Shown here: piece by piece, positions 1-22,425 of the stretch
Layout of the letters: every line of letters starts with the position of its first letter
How positions within the stretch are numbered: position 1 is the first letter of the stretch
Assembly: GCF_000004075.3 (NCBI RefSeq)
Contig: NC_026658.2
Location: 3,348,001 to 3,412,000 of the forward strand
Length of the DNA: 64,000 nucleotides
Origin: Cucumis sativus
Taxonomy: Eukaryota > Streptophyta > Magnoliopsida > Cucurbitales > Cucurbitaceae
Direction of reading: 5' to 3'
Translations under genes and position numbers: made by a program
The notes under the pieces: model-generated
Told to the model about the DNA's origin: nothing
Database searches by the model: none
Seen by the model: the letters and a program-made list of their open reading frames with translations, nothing else

Positions 1-2129
<2,129 letters not shown>

Positions 2130-5100
2130 CTCTCTTGACTCCCTCGATTCTACCCTCCAGATTTTAGAGGTTGAAAAAAAAAATCATTAAAACATGGTTA
2201 GTAATATTCTTTATTTACTAGGAATCATTCCATAAGCTCTACTACATTGTTAAATGTATATTAAACAAGTCATTCGGTAATTATTGAAATATATAAGATG
2301 GTTTTTGTTCTGTTGTAAAACCTTCGTCGTATTTCGTTCCATATAGCTTCTATTGAAACGTTGCATTTATTGTGAGCCTTTCTGTGTGTATTCTCTATAT
2401 AATCTTGAATCCTAATTATCTTTAGGATCATCATTTTTGTAAAATTTATTAGATAACATGAAACTTCATCTAAAAAAACTAATTATAGTCAACTAAGAAT
2501 TGACAGTGAGGTATTTTTTGGTTTGTCTAACGTGGGAAACTTAATATCACACGTCATGATAATGCTTCTTTGTTCATTGGTAGCACATTAGATAATATCA
2601 GATTCTACAAGAATGAATATTGTATTCTACTGGTTTTGAATGAGTAGTGATTTAAGAAAGAAAGAAAAAGAAATGATGGTTGATTGAACCCTCTGCTTTG
2701 ACTCTGTGCAGAAAGGACAGAAACCTAAGTTTGATAGGAGCACTTAAAACATGGTGTTCTCTCTGACTTCTGTATACTGTTTTCTGTTTTGTGTTCAGCT
2801 GATTCTTTAGATAAATGATATTCTTTTGTCTTTTAATCAGATTGGATTGGATTGAATTCATACTTTTGCATGTATCAAACTGTCATCTTTATCTTTACAT
2901 TCATTTTTTTCGTCTTCAAGGTTACTCAGTTTTGACACTTGTCATTTTGCGACTGTCATTGTTTCTAGTGCTTTTAGCAACACATTTTCTTTGTTATTAC
3001 TTTTGTTACTCTAATTTAAAGCTTACTTGTTAAATTTGCACATGCAGTTGCCAAATATGCAAGAATATTTGTTTAAAATCAATTTTTTTAAAAAAAAACC
3101 ATGATAAAACAATCTAACAAAAGAGGTGCAACCAAAGATGACATATAATAATCTCACTTTCACTGAAATTAACTTGACTTAATGGTATTGACATGATCTT
3201 CAACATCCCTTATAGATATTTGATGTTCCATCTTTCCCTTCACAATTGTAGTAAAATCAATAATAATCTCACTTTTCGATGCTATTTATAAGAAGGGTTC
3301 AACTATCACAACCCCTTAGGGTTGTAAGGAACTAGCCAAATACGACACCTAAATAACGACTATGTTTGTTGTTAAGAAATTGACAAATCAAAGATAAACA
3401 GAAAATGTAAACAATAGAAAATTAACGTAGAGATTTACATGGTTCACTAACACAAGTGTGTTAGATACGTCTATAAATAGAAGAAGCGAAAAGTTTAACC
3501 TTAGAAAATATAAAATTACATATAAGAGACACTTAGGATTAAAGAGAATACAACCTCTTAAACTCTAGGGCCACGATTGTAAATAGCATAGATACCAAAA
3601 ATACTCATAAAATTCTAAAGTAGGTATCAAGTATTGGACAAGATGGTGATCAAACATTTAGTTATTTCAGTTTAAAAGCTTTGTATGTAATAAGTTGAAA
3701 TCAATTTAGGAATGCCATAAGCAGGGGCGGATCCAGAAAATTTATTGATAGAAAAATAAAAATTTGGAAAAAAAGTTACATAAGATTTGAATTTTGGTTG
3801 GAAGAGGACTGACAAACATAGTTACAACTAAACTGTCTATAAATATTAAGTATTAGTTGATTTTGTTTATACATATTATATAAAGACAATAAAGTTGAGG
3901 GAATTCAAGCTTCGTAGACTTATATTAAATTAGTGGGTGACTATAAGTTAAAAATTTAGGAGACAAATACGCAGATGATATGTGAAAAGAAAATTAAAAA
4001 GGGGAAAGCGACGGCACTGAAATGTGAATGAATATATGTGTTGGATTTGTAAATTAAAGAAAAAAGCATTTTCGTCACACACACATATATGTATATATGG
4101 TGTCAGCCCCACCCCTGTATCTTTCTTCCCATTTTATTTTTCTTTTATAATACAATAATGCAGTTAAATTTTAAATAAATAAATTTTTAAAAAATTGATC
4201 TGACTAATACAAACAAATTTCATACCCTCAATTTGTTGGGAGGGGAAGAACCAAATCCAAGAATAATTAACTAATGATGAAGAATGGACAGAAGACGTAT
4301 GATGGAGAAAAAGTGTAGATAATTTGTGAATGGTGGGAGAAGGTCGAGAGGGAGAAGAATGAAAAAATTTAAGACAATTTGTGAAAAATTAGAAAAGTTG
4401 AGAGAAGAAAAATGGAGAATAAAATGCTTAAGAATGAATAGGAATGAAGAAGATTTAAAGGAGAAATTCACGAAAAAGCCTTTCTTTTTTTTTTTGTGAC
4501 TTATGCACGCAGACTCTTTTGACATGACTATACATACAGACATCTAAGCGCATGTGTCGAGTCTATAATTCTTTCTAAAAGTAATTAAGTGACTCGTCCT
4601 TCTTTATTATTTATTTTTTAAAAATAAACGTCACAATCGACTATATTTTCGTAATAAGTTCTAAAACAACATTATTCTTGTAATAAAAATACCATATTTT
4701 AGTAATATGTATGCTTATATTTTTATTTTTGTCCCTATTTATGTTTATCGTTTTTTTTTTCTATCAGTAACTAAAATATTTGTTTTATATATGAGTTTGC
4801 TATATAAAGATTATGTTTGTATAACGAGATATTATATTCATTAGATAAACAAGCGGTTAGAAGTTACGAATCAAAATAAAGTATTTAGTGATTTGTTTGA
4901 TAATCTTTTTTTTTTTTTTTTTTAATCGTTCGTCGTTTAATGCTTTCAAAATAAATTTTGAAATTTAAAAAACTTATTTTTGTTTTTAGAATTTGACGAA
5001 GAATTCAAAAACCATACTATGGGACTAGAAAACATATATAATTTTCAAAAACATAAAACTAAAAGTAAAATTGTTATCAAATGACACCTAAAATCTTAAA

Positions 5101-8100
5101 GAATTGTGTGGTGGAATTGAGCATTTTGTGAAGTCGTTTTCGTGTAAGATTTTGTTAGATTTGAATAAGAATGAAAATCTTATTCGATCTCGTAAAATTT
5201 TTGTTTTAAATTAAATAAAGATAAAACATGAAATTTGTACGGGTATCTACTACATAGAAAGGAAATAATATTGGAAGTAGTGTTAGTACATTTCATTTCA
5301 TAGAACTTTTATCAAACATAAGTAACATATAAAAATTACACATAGATTATTAAGTTTGATAAACATTACCTAAGGTATATATTGGGGTAGTGTGTCCGAA
5401 AAAAATAGTTTCACAAATACGAATGATAAGCAATTACAATAGAGTGTTTACATGTAATAGTAACAAGGTTACAGCGTCTCTTGAACAACGTACTCAATCA
5501 GTCAACCATTCACCTAGGCTTCTACTAGATTTGAGACTACTTGTTCTTAAATGCCACTTAGGCTCTCTCTGAGATGTAATATAGTGAAGAATTTCTTAAG
5601 CTCCTCTTAAGATAGAGACTCTCCCTTCTCAATTAAGGACTTAAGCTCCCCTCAAGTCGTGAGACTTCCTCTCACTCAAACTTTATCTTTCCCTCTAGAG
5701 CAAACACAACTTCACTCGTACAGCTTAGGCAATGATCAATAATTTGGAGTATATTTTCAAACACCACTTATATCTAGACGATAAACATACTAGCTACGAC
5801 TAAATTCATTTTCTTATTAAAATAAAAGTTATCGAGAAATACGGAGTTTTCGAAAGGGAAAAGAAAAACATTAGTTCTTTGTTAGGTTTCTTTTCGTTTT
5901 CTTTCATTGATGATTTGAGTTTGTAATAAATTTGGTCAAAGAAAGTTTGTATGGTCATCAAACTTGCACGTTCTCTCCATTTCAATACTTTTATTTCACG
6001 AACAACCATTTCCTTTTTATTATTTATTACCCTTTACTTTCTCTTTTTTTACTTTGCTTTTTGTCCATTCTTTATGATTGTTGAATAGACTTCATTGTTT
6101 TCCATGTCAGTATCTCATCAATCTTCAACTTTCTAAATATTTAATGAAATATAATAAAATTTTATATTTTATGCGTCATTATATTGTACTATGAATCTCT
6201 AGCTATTTGTGATACTGATGATATCACTCGTAAAATCTAAAATTTTACTATATTTTATAAATATATTCAATCATTTGTCTTTTATAATATTTTTTTATAT
6301 TTTAATAATAATAATTGCGTTGGTTTTTTATTTTTGAAAATTAAGTCTATAAAATACATTTTTACCTTTAATTAAATTTTTTGTTTTGTTATCAATTTTT
6401 TACCTCTTTACAACTCAACTCAATCCAATCCAATCCAAATTTTTAGAAAAAGATAGTATTTAAAACATGTTTTTGTATTTGAAATCCATCAAAGAATTCA
6501 ACTATTTTACTTGAGAAATATATAAACCATGATAAGAAGTTTAGAGAAAATAGACTTAATTATAGGTAAATGGTATTAGTTGACAATTTTTTTTAAAAAA
6601 ATAAGCTCATAATACATATTTTTTACCTATTGCAAATTTGAGAAATATAACGATAATTAAATTTACTATTTTTATAATTTTGAAAATGTAAGTGAGATAG
6701 ATTTTATTATTATTATTATTTTACTATTTTTGCAAACTACCCATGATTATAGATAATTAAAGACAAAAAATCAAATAGATAACTAAACACGTCCTAAAAT
6801 TTTAATTTTATGTGAAGTAAATTACTTTCGAAATATTGAATAAACCAAAAATTTAAATATTCTACATGGCACAAAATTAAAATTTATGGAATTAAAACTT
6901 AGAAACCTATTTAATAAAAAAAAAAAGTCTAGTTTGACATTTGTGGAAGTTTATAAACAAAAAAACAAATAAAGTTCAATCACTAAACTTGTTCTTTTAG
7001 GCTTTAGAATTATATTAGGAACACTTTACAAAAAATATTGTAATATAAATATTATTTCTTTATATTAAATTACAAAACGAAGCCTTAAACACTTAAATGT
7101 ATAATAAAATTTTAACAAAATCTCCCCTTTTAAATTAACACATATATCAGATAGTAAAATTGAACATTGTTTCTAATGGACTAAATTCATTTTTGCAACA
7201 AATACATTCGTGGTTCGTTTTTACTTCTTTTTTTTTTCAAGAAGTCAAATATGTCACAAACCTATTCGATACCAATGTCAAAAGTTCAATAACTTTAGGA
7301 ACTAAACTTATAATTTAAGTTAAACTTTATAATAAACTATGATGCTCCACATCCCATACCAATATAGTAAAAGAAAAGAAATGTATTGTAGAACACAACC
7401 TTACTACACACTATTTTTTTCCTTTGTTAATAAATATTTAAAGCTATTGGACCCTTATATTATATTGACAATTGACATTGCTAAAAATCAATAGAAATAG
7501 GGTGACAATTTTCCTAAAGGAAAAGAGTGGCACGTTTAAGTCTAATAGTAAAGACAAAATGGTGTTATTTTCATAAATTACATGAGAAATTAAAGTTGGC
7601 CCCCAAGCCACTAGATGTAGAGAAAAGGATGAGGTTAGATTATGTAGGAGAACTGCAATATGAGACCTTGAAAGTAATCTTTGTAGATATGTGTTGATGA
7701 GTGGAGGAGGCTTGAGAAAGAGATTTGTAATAAAAATATGAGGAACAACTAATTTGTATTTGGTAAGTGAAGAGATGGAATTGGAAAATGGTTTGAGATA
7801 AGATTTCTAAGAAAGAAAATAACATGACAAGATATATAAGGACAAGTTTCACATGGATATTTAGATTTAGAACACGATGTGACGAGTTAAAAAAAATACG
7901 TATGGTTGTGAATAGAATTCCTATTTGGATCGAAGTTGAAGTTAAAGCAACCAAAATTTAGTGGGAAAATGTGTTGAATGAAAAATTTATACTATCAATC
8001 ATTTTAGGTGGTTAGGGTTTTGTATGTTACTAGTGGTGGATTGGAATTAATTTCAAATTAAAAAGTAAAGCTTGACAATTGGATCATACTAAGCTTAGTC

Positions 8101-9309
8101 TAATCAAAATCATCCTATGACAATTGAGCCTAAAGAATACGATTAAAAGATATTTGGCTCTCCACATTGAGTCGAGAAAAGTTGGTAAAAATTATTAATT
8201 CAAATCAACTCTCTCCAAATATTTCTAATTATTCTACCTTTTGGTCACCATGAACAATCATTGTTAACTTAACATGCAACAACAAATATCACATCCATTA
8301 ATCAACTCTAGACGAATGAAAACATCTTTTTTAAAAAAATAACCAAACACGTGGATAAAGATGACCTTCTGAAAGGAAATCTAAATATACAACAATTCAA
8401 ATAAGCTCTTTGGCAGACTCATTAACCTATGAAACATAACAAAAACATAAAAAGTTCAACAGATGTTTGTATTTTTTACTGTTTGTTATAGGTTTTTGAC
8501 TGATATACAATTGGAAGTTTAAAATTTTATTTGACAAATTTTAGTTTTATATCTAATATATTTGTTAAGTAAAAATAAAGGTAAAATACATTTTTGATCC
8601 ATAAGATTTAAAATTAATTTTGTCTTCCGTCAACTAACACTTAATGTGACCTCAAGGACCATTTAAAACTATTTCTCAAATATTGTGAACTAAAGTGTTT
8701 GATTTGAAACTTGAGGTATCAAATAAACATCAACTTCAAACCTTTGAAAACAATAAAAATAATTAAACATTTCTTTCTCAGGAGCGGAAGCGGAGCCGTA
8801 GCATAGCGGAAACCAACAGAGACCATAGTTAACTTAACATAGGTTATTTAGTACTGAAAGAAAAAAATTGCTATGTATTGTGCCATGTACATTTATCCTA
8901 AGCTCAACTATAGTCTGATAATCAATCTATCTTCTAATATTTCAAACACAAGAAATGGCAACTCCATACTTCTTGATTTCCTTTTAGAGGTTAAAAATTC
9001 TAAATATCTAATTCAAATTTGTTCTCGGTTCTCCTCAACCAGTTGTACCCAAATTGCCTAGAATGGGAATCAATAGTTTTCATGAAAGTTTCTATGGCCA
9101 TTGAAACTCTGCTCTGAAGATTTAAAAAATTAGATTTAGAAGACAGCCTTCACAAATTGTTATCCCCATGCCTAAAACAGAACTTGCTGCCCTAATTAAT
9201 TTTGCATGCTCAGCAACTAAAAAACACCAAAAATTGCATGCAACAGAAGCCCCCAAAATACATACACTTTCCCCAAGTCCCCAAATCCTACAACACTATT
9301 GTTAACAGT
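2130..9309. other. Intergenic AT-rich region with decayed repeats
   Basis: I see no supportable gene in these 7 kb. Open frames are short, low-complexity and lack recognisable domains. Two stretches look transposon-derived: about 3300-3640, and about 5370-5720, which holds imperfect repeats around the word CTTAAGCTCC. An (ATT)n run lies near 6704-6722. A sequence beginning GGGGCGGATCCAG near 3723, a type of motif often met at ends of dispersed plant repeats, may mark another old insertion. The right end (about 9060-9309) probably includes the 3' UTR of DDM1, which is transcribed leftward. Confidence 0.5.
5370..5720. repeat. Repeat-like segment with imperfect internal duplication
   Basis: This segment is less AT-rich than its flanks. 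It contains two imperfect copies of a unit of roughly 50 bp starting CTTAAGCTCC (near 5597 and 5640), each followed by a GAGACT(C/T)-type word. It has no coding potential that I recognise. A fragment of an old transposon is the likeliest reading, but the family is not identified. Confidence 0.35.
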
Positions 9310-15856
<6,547 letters not shown>

Positions 15857-16169
15857 TTTCAGCCCTAAAATGAGTGCCAAACAGTTAACAGAAAGCAGAT
15901 TAAAATCTACAAACAAATAAAAATGACTTGAGGGAAAGAAACGGCCTAGTGATCTTCCTAAGAAGCTGTAAAGAGTGAGAAGAGTTGATTCATCATAATC
16001 ACTGAATTTCTTACCGCTCAACAAATACAAAGACGAAAATCCGGAAGCAGAAGGAACCAAATGCACAATACAAAATGGAACAAAATTTAGATTTCGAGTT
16101 GGGATTAAGCAAGAAATGAAGAAAACTTTAGACGGAAACGGGCATGGAAAATGGATCGTCGTCAAGTTT

Positions 16170-18255
16170 GCGAAGAAGCTGGGGAGTTCTGTAATGCTAG
16201 TTTTGTTTTTTTATTTTTTTATTTTCTCCATTTTCGTGGTTAGGGGTTTTAGGCGGGAAATATATTGACGTTTTCGGAGGCTGAAAAAGTATTTAATTAC
16301 GAAAATACCTCCTTACTATTGGTCTATTTGTCAGTATAGGGTTATGGGTAAACTTTATTTATTAAAACTTAAAAGCATGAGAGAAAAAATCGCTTAATTT
16401 TGTTTGCATGGAAAATAAATGGAAAATAATTGTATATAATACAATTAACCAAAATATTTATAAAATATAATCAAAATTTAGATTCTATTAACAATTTTAT
16501 TAAGGTCTATAAGTTAGATTTTGATGAATTTAATTGATTGTATCGTGTCAAAGATGTTGATCAAAATTTTGATTTTATCATCGATCCTTTTTTAGTAAAT
16601 TTTTTCGAAATTATTGATGAACATGCCAATGATCCTTGATGACAATGTTGAGGTTAATCATGAAAAATTTCAATTAGAAGTTAAGTATGAAAAATCTTAT
16701 TTAATTTCTATGAACTAATCAATTTTCTCCTCTTAACAATTTTGGTTTGAATAAAAATCATCATTCATAAGCAAAATATAAAAAGATCGTTGATGAGTTG
16801 AAATTGGTTGATGAGAATTATTTTGATAATAATAGTTATTTTAGTTCAATGTATTTTGAATATCACATTCTTTTAGTTCCTCTCTTGATAAGATAAATTT
16901 AGAGCGTCAATAAATTTTGATCGAGCAATAAGATTTCTCTCCTCTCAAGTCGAAGAGCTTGTATTTCTATCAAGTGGCTCTCGTGCCTCCTTTCGACTCC
17001 AAATTGTTTTCCTTCTGATTTGAGATATTTTTTATATTTTTGTATAAACTTGTTTTAGTTACAATATAAAATTATATTTCAATATTTTTGTTTGTAACAA
17101 AGGTAAGAAATGGTTAGATTTTCTCCTTCAATTTGTGAACTTGCAATTCACTATACTTTGCCACTATAATCTCGACCAGTGATGATAATAATATGCATTG
17201 CAAAAACTACCCTTTACTCCATGTTACATTGCCACATTAAAAAACCACCTATTTAATTTGTTTTTAAGTTTCATTTTTTTCCAAAGAAAAATAATATATA
17301 AAAACAATATTGTTTAATCAAAATAAACCTACAAGGTTGAAAGAGCTATAATTAAACTTTAACCCACGTCATATATTAGTTGAGCTATATCCATTCCGAT
17401 AATCAAACTATAATTAGTTGAAAACATATGTTCGTTGCAATAATTTAGGTTGAGAATCATAAGTTAGATCAAAAATCAAGAGAACGACACACACTCCTTA
17501 CAAGATAAATGAATTATTATTCTCATTGTCAACTGATTTTTGAAATAAAACTTCATACATGCTATCAAAGTCCATAAAGCCCAATCGGATATTCATCCAA
17601 TAAAATGAAACTAATCCGATCAAAATTGGTAAGTCCAAAGATACATCATCTTAAGAGAGCATGTTGAGAATCTCATATTGAATGAATCAAGTAACGACTC
17701 ACAATAAACCTTATAAGATAGATATATATAAGTCACTTCCCCTCATTGTCAATTAATTTTGAAATGAAACTCTATACTATCAAATAATTTACAAATTTAA
17801 TCACCGGAGGTCTTGTAAACTAAACACTAGTTCAGTCTCAGTTGATGTAATTTTAGTTTAATTTTTGCATACAAACCATAAATTGATTAAGAACAAGAAA
17901 GCATGACAAAAGAAAAAAGAGTAGAAAATACTGCAGAAAATAATATAAGGTGTGTATGATTGATGAAACAAACAATCAATCAATCCTCCAAAAATGAAGA
18001 CACAACATATCTACAGATATTATGACGATCAAAACAAAACCTAAACAAAATTTAGAAAGAAAAACAAACTTTAATAAAACCACATTTGATCCATATCCTT
18101 CTTGGTTATTTGCCACGATCACCACATCACAGTTTTCAATCGACCATAGAAATTAAAACAAACTCATATATTTATCCTTTTTTGTTTCCCCCTTTTCCTA
18201 TGTAATTAAACAAACTTGAATTTTGATAAATATATTAGTGACAAAAAAAAAAAGA
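16170..18255. other. Intergenic region between DDM1 and the PERK kinase
   Basis: The left edge (to about 16280) should hold the DDM1 promoter, since that gene is transcribed leftward. The right edge holds the PERK 3' end. Between them the DNA is AT-rich without a credible open frame. The stretch 16500-17000 has the look of decayed, interrupted coding or transposon DNA but no domain can be named. A diverged direct repeat lies at about 17440-17800. Confidence 0.4.
17440..17800. repeat. Diverged direct repeat, probably transposon-derived
   Basis: Two similar blocks are seen, about 17475-17580 and about 17685-17790. Each runs through AACGAC(A/T)CAC, CTTA(C/T)AAGATA, CTCATTGTCAA(C/T)T(G/A)A, then a TTTTGAAAT(A/G)AAACT word and CTATCAAA, so the period is a little over 200 bp. 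A TGTTGAGAATCTC motif at about 17661, similar to starts of some plant LTRs, precedes the second block. The element type is not established. Confidence 0.45.
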
Positions 18256-21200
18256 TTAAAAGAGCGGCCTTTGGGTCCCGGGGCCGGGATGGTTCATTTC
18301 TCGGGAATCGTTGCTTGAAGTTGCAAGTTCACTGCTGTCGTCGGACAAAGCGATCTTCCTAAATTTCGACATGTCAGCATGGTAGGCGCTAGAATCGTAG
18401 TCGGAGCTAGTGGCGCTAAAGATGGAGCTTTGGCCTGGTCTCGTGCCTTCGTTTAAGTCGTCCAGTGAGACATCTCCTTCTAAAGCTCGAACCACTTGGC
18501 TCATTTTTGGGCGTTTTCTAGCCGAGTGGCGTATGGAGGCTGCAGCACAAGCCACCATTCGAGCCATTTCTTGTGTGTTGAACTCTCTCTCCAAACGTAT
18601 ATCCACCAACTCGTCGTATATCCCTTCCATTAATGCTCGAGTCATTAGTGGTCGAGCCTACATTATAAATCGTCGATAATGTCAATTATTTTGGTTAAAC
18701 TTGTAATCTGTTGTACATTAATTTGGACTTTTTAAACTTTTAATTTAAACTATGTTTTATCACAAATGTATCATGCACTTTTTAAATGGAAGACGTGTTG
18801 AAAGTTGATAAATTAAACTTGTTAAACTTTTTTGTAGTTAAAGAGTTAAATTTGTAAAGTAGACTATTTGTAGGAGGTATACGTACCCAATCAACTAAGC
18901 TATCCTCCATCGTATGTGTAGGATCTACAGGACGTTTTCCTGTAATGAGTTCCAACAACATTACACCAAATGAGAACACGTCAGACTTTTCTGTTAGCTT
19001 TCCGCTTGATGCGTATTCTGGTGCCAAATACCTGAATTAATTATATGTACCAGTATAAACAAAAACATTAATCCCTATACAACATTTTTAGTTAGACATG
19101 CAAGCATAACTCAACAACACACATGTTTGTGTTACTAAATAAGAGGCGTGGTTTAAATTTTACTTACCCGAATGTACCCATGACTCTAGTTGAGACGTGT
19201 GTGTGATTATCCGTAGACAACTTAGCCAATCCAAAATCAGCCACCTGAAATTATCATGCCCCATCGAACACAATTAGGCTTGAATTCTCATCAATGTAAC
19301 ACAAACTATATGTCAATTGATAAACTATTATTCAACATGTCGGGTTTCTTTATTAAACATACCATAGCTTCAAAATTGGCATCGATCAGAATATTAGCTG
19401 ACTTGATATCTCGATGAATAATCTTTGGATGACCTGAAAAGAAGAAGTTTTCATATTTCTTTGTCAATTATTCTATGAAGTATGAAATATATATTATATT
19501 ACTCTTTATTAAACAATTCCCGAAGGAGAAGGAAAGAGTGTTGAAAATAAACCTAAATTTCAAAAACATGAAATTAAAGGCAAGGGTGTTATGAAATTGG
19601 ACAATAAACCATTAGTACTTAATTACAATATATTTTTAAACTAGCCATTAAGAGAAATTCTATATGTACAAGTTATAAAGTCGGTTTTGACAGCTAAAGT
19701 GAATTTAACTCAAGAGTAATTGATACGATATATCATTTTTGATGTGGAGGTTTTGATTCTCCCATCCACACAATTAGCGTACCATAAAAGAGAAAAAATT
19801 CTTACAATCTTCGTGAAGATAAGCAAGTCCCTTGGCAGAACCTATGGCAATGCGAAGTCTAGCGGGCCAATCCATTACTGGAAGACCTTTGGCTGAAACC
19901 AAAATTGAGTGATAGAATTAACTTTCAAAGGTCAATAAAATCTTTAAAAAGACATTTATTTTCTATATTTGTTCATTACAGCTTGAAGGAAGTTAAAAAT
20001 TCAAACACCTATATTAATTTTAAAAGTTAAAAACAGTTGGAATCGTTTGATAAAATTGCATAAAAGCACAGAAATAGTTACGGTTTCGTATCTAAACTAA
20101 ATTTTCTTTAAAATAGGAATGGAATTTGCATAATTTAAGGGATAAAGTAATACCATGAAGATGATGCTCCATTGTATTGTTAGGAACGAACTCATAGACC
20201 AACATTCTTTGTCCACCAGCAATGCAAAACCCAACCAAAGACACCAAATGCCGATGATGGACTCTACTAATAATCTCAACTTCAGCCATGAACTCCCTCT
20301 CACCCTGCCCACTGCCCACCTTCAAGCTTTTCACTGCCACTTCCTTCCCATTGGGCAGTACCCCCTTGTGCACATAACCGAACCCACCCTGCCCGAGTAG
20401 GTTTCCATGAGCAAACCCACCTGTTGCTGCAGCGAGTTCGTCGTACGTGAACGTGCTCTTGTTGAACCCAAAAGCAATCGATGGTGATGGTGGAGGAAGA
20501 GGAGGCCCTGCATAGGAGCTACCTGTCGTCATGTTCTCGCCGCTCATTGGCCACCCAGTCCCGGCCGGAGACCCCGATACTGGTGGCCTCCCAAATTGAT
20601 CCGTCCCGGGACCGTGCATGCCGTTGTGCCAGTTTTGTTGTTGCTGTAGTGAACTGTTGTAATAGTCACCACCTGCATGTTAATCAATGTCATGATATAA
20701 ACGTAAGTAGTTGTCTTTTATCTTATACCTTTTTAATGTTACCATATTTACATTGGTCTAGTTGTTGACATATTTTCTTTGTACATACAAAGAGTGAGTT
20801 AATTTTCAAAAGGTTTTCAAATTTTTAAAGAGTAAAATCGAACATTAAACAAAATTTAGCTAAAGTAAAAACGTTTTCCTTAATGATTTTTTAAATAGGA
20901 CAAAAGTGATTTTTAAAAAAAAAAAAACAAGAAAAGGAATTTACCTTTAGGTCCTCCATGACCATGATCTCCATAATATGGCATAGGATCTCTCTTTCTC
21001 TTCTTCTTCTTTGAACAAACTGCAATTACTGATATGAGAACAATTATGAAAACCCCCACTCCCACTGCCACTCCAATTATAATCCCCGGGTTGATTTCCG
21101 ATGGCGATGAATCCTTCTCAGAGGACGGTGTTCCTTGTTGTTTAGCTGGCGATCTTGGTGATGCCTTTCCTTCCGGCAGAGCTGGTGGAGAAAATTCGTC

Positions 21201-22425
21201 CCCCGCTGACGAAGATCGGGATGGAGGAGAATGAGCAGCGGGTGACGTCAGTGGACTGCTACCACCCTCTTTTGGAGCTGGATGGGATTTGTGATCATCG
21301 GAAGAACCATCGGATGGGGACTTTGGAGATGGAGAATTATCTACCGTATGATAATATATTACATGTATATATAAATAAAATTAGATTGTAATTCATAACT
21401 CACATCTTATAAGAAAGAACCAAAATGAAGAACCAAGAATTGCTTCTCCAAAATCCAAGTCTGGCCTTAAACATCTCAGAATTTTAAAACTCCATATTTA
21501 GTGTACCTCAATTTATGTTTTATGTGGTAGGAGAATAAAAAATTAAAGCAGTGTGTTACTATATTTTTTTCTTCACAATTTATTATATATACTATTTCAT
21601 CAACTAATTTTTCTTTGTATATTTTTTTAATGTTTCAAAATATTTATAAAATATAGCTAATATAAAATTTCATATTTCACCTGCATATGACATTCACAAA
21701 CTAATTTTACTATTTACAATTATTTTTCTTACAAGATTTAATTGGTGCCAGAAACTTCCCAAACTAAGGTAACCATTTTAAGTTTTGAAAAATAAGTATG
21801 ATAATATAGTTAATATAGAAAAAATATTTTAAATGATAATTTTTTTAAAATTATTTACAAAGTATAGTAACTATCACACAATATAGGTATGATAGACTAC
21901 CACTAATGTATTTTATAGACGCTAACAAGAATGTATATTTAGATAAAATATGATATTTTGATATATTTTTGTAAATATTTTGAATAGTAAAAATATATTA
22001 ACTACCTATGGAACAATTTTGTCATCATATATAAATTTTAACTAAAAAGAATTAGTTCTCAAATTTCTATAAAAGTTTACAAATGGATAAGAGAAAATAT
22101 AGAGTTAAAATTGCAAATATTTATTAAAAGTACAATTGAACAAAATAGAAACTCAAAGCGATCGAGAGAAGAAAGAAGATGAAGATGATGATGATTTAAT
22201 AGAACCTGATGTGGGTGGTGGTGGTGAGGAATCATCGTTTTCTGGAGATGGTGGAGGAGAGGTATCGGAATTGGCATCGGGAGATGGTGGAGATGGCGAT
22301 GGCGGTGAGGGCGGCGACGATGAGGGTGGATCAGGTGAAGACGAAGACGAAGAATCCGGCGATGGAGCGGCAGGTGAAGATTGAGAGTCCGGCCCTGAAG
22401 CACTCTCATCATCACTTGAACTCAT
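18256..22425 (-). CDS. Proline-rich extensin-like receptor kinase (PERK), complete, 8 coding exons
   Basis: PERKs are plasma-membrane Ser/Thr kinases with a wall-facing Ser/Pro-rich domain, linked to wall sensing, growth and wounding. Coding exons: 22206-22425, 20945-21340, 20154-20672, 19806-19892, 19363-19433, 19168-19244, 18887-19031, 18256-18657; 1,917 nt in frame give 638 aa, a usual PERK length. Order: Ser/Pro/Asp-rich ectodomain without signal peptide (1-158), one membrane helix (about 160-183, [19 protein letters not shown]) followed by KKKKRKR, a Gly/Gln/Asn-rich juxtamembrane part, and the kinase: GQGGFG (299-304), VAVK lysine 320, HRDIK (414-418), DFG (434-436) and an APEY segment. 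All catalytic residues are present, so an active kinase is expected. A 5' UTR intron is likely: donor AAAG/GTAAAT at about 22598 and acceptor CTTCAG at about 22504 leave an intron of 94 nt before the ATG. Confidence 0.94.

Noticed and set aside
22136-22415. Long frames overlapping PERK exon 1 on both strands
   Set aside because: They are shadows of the Ser/Pro/Asp codon repeats of the PERK ectodomain.
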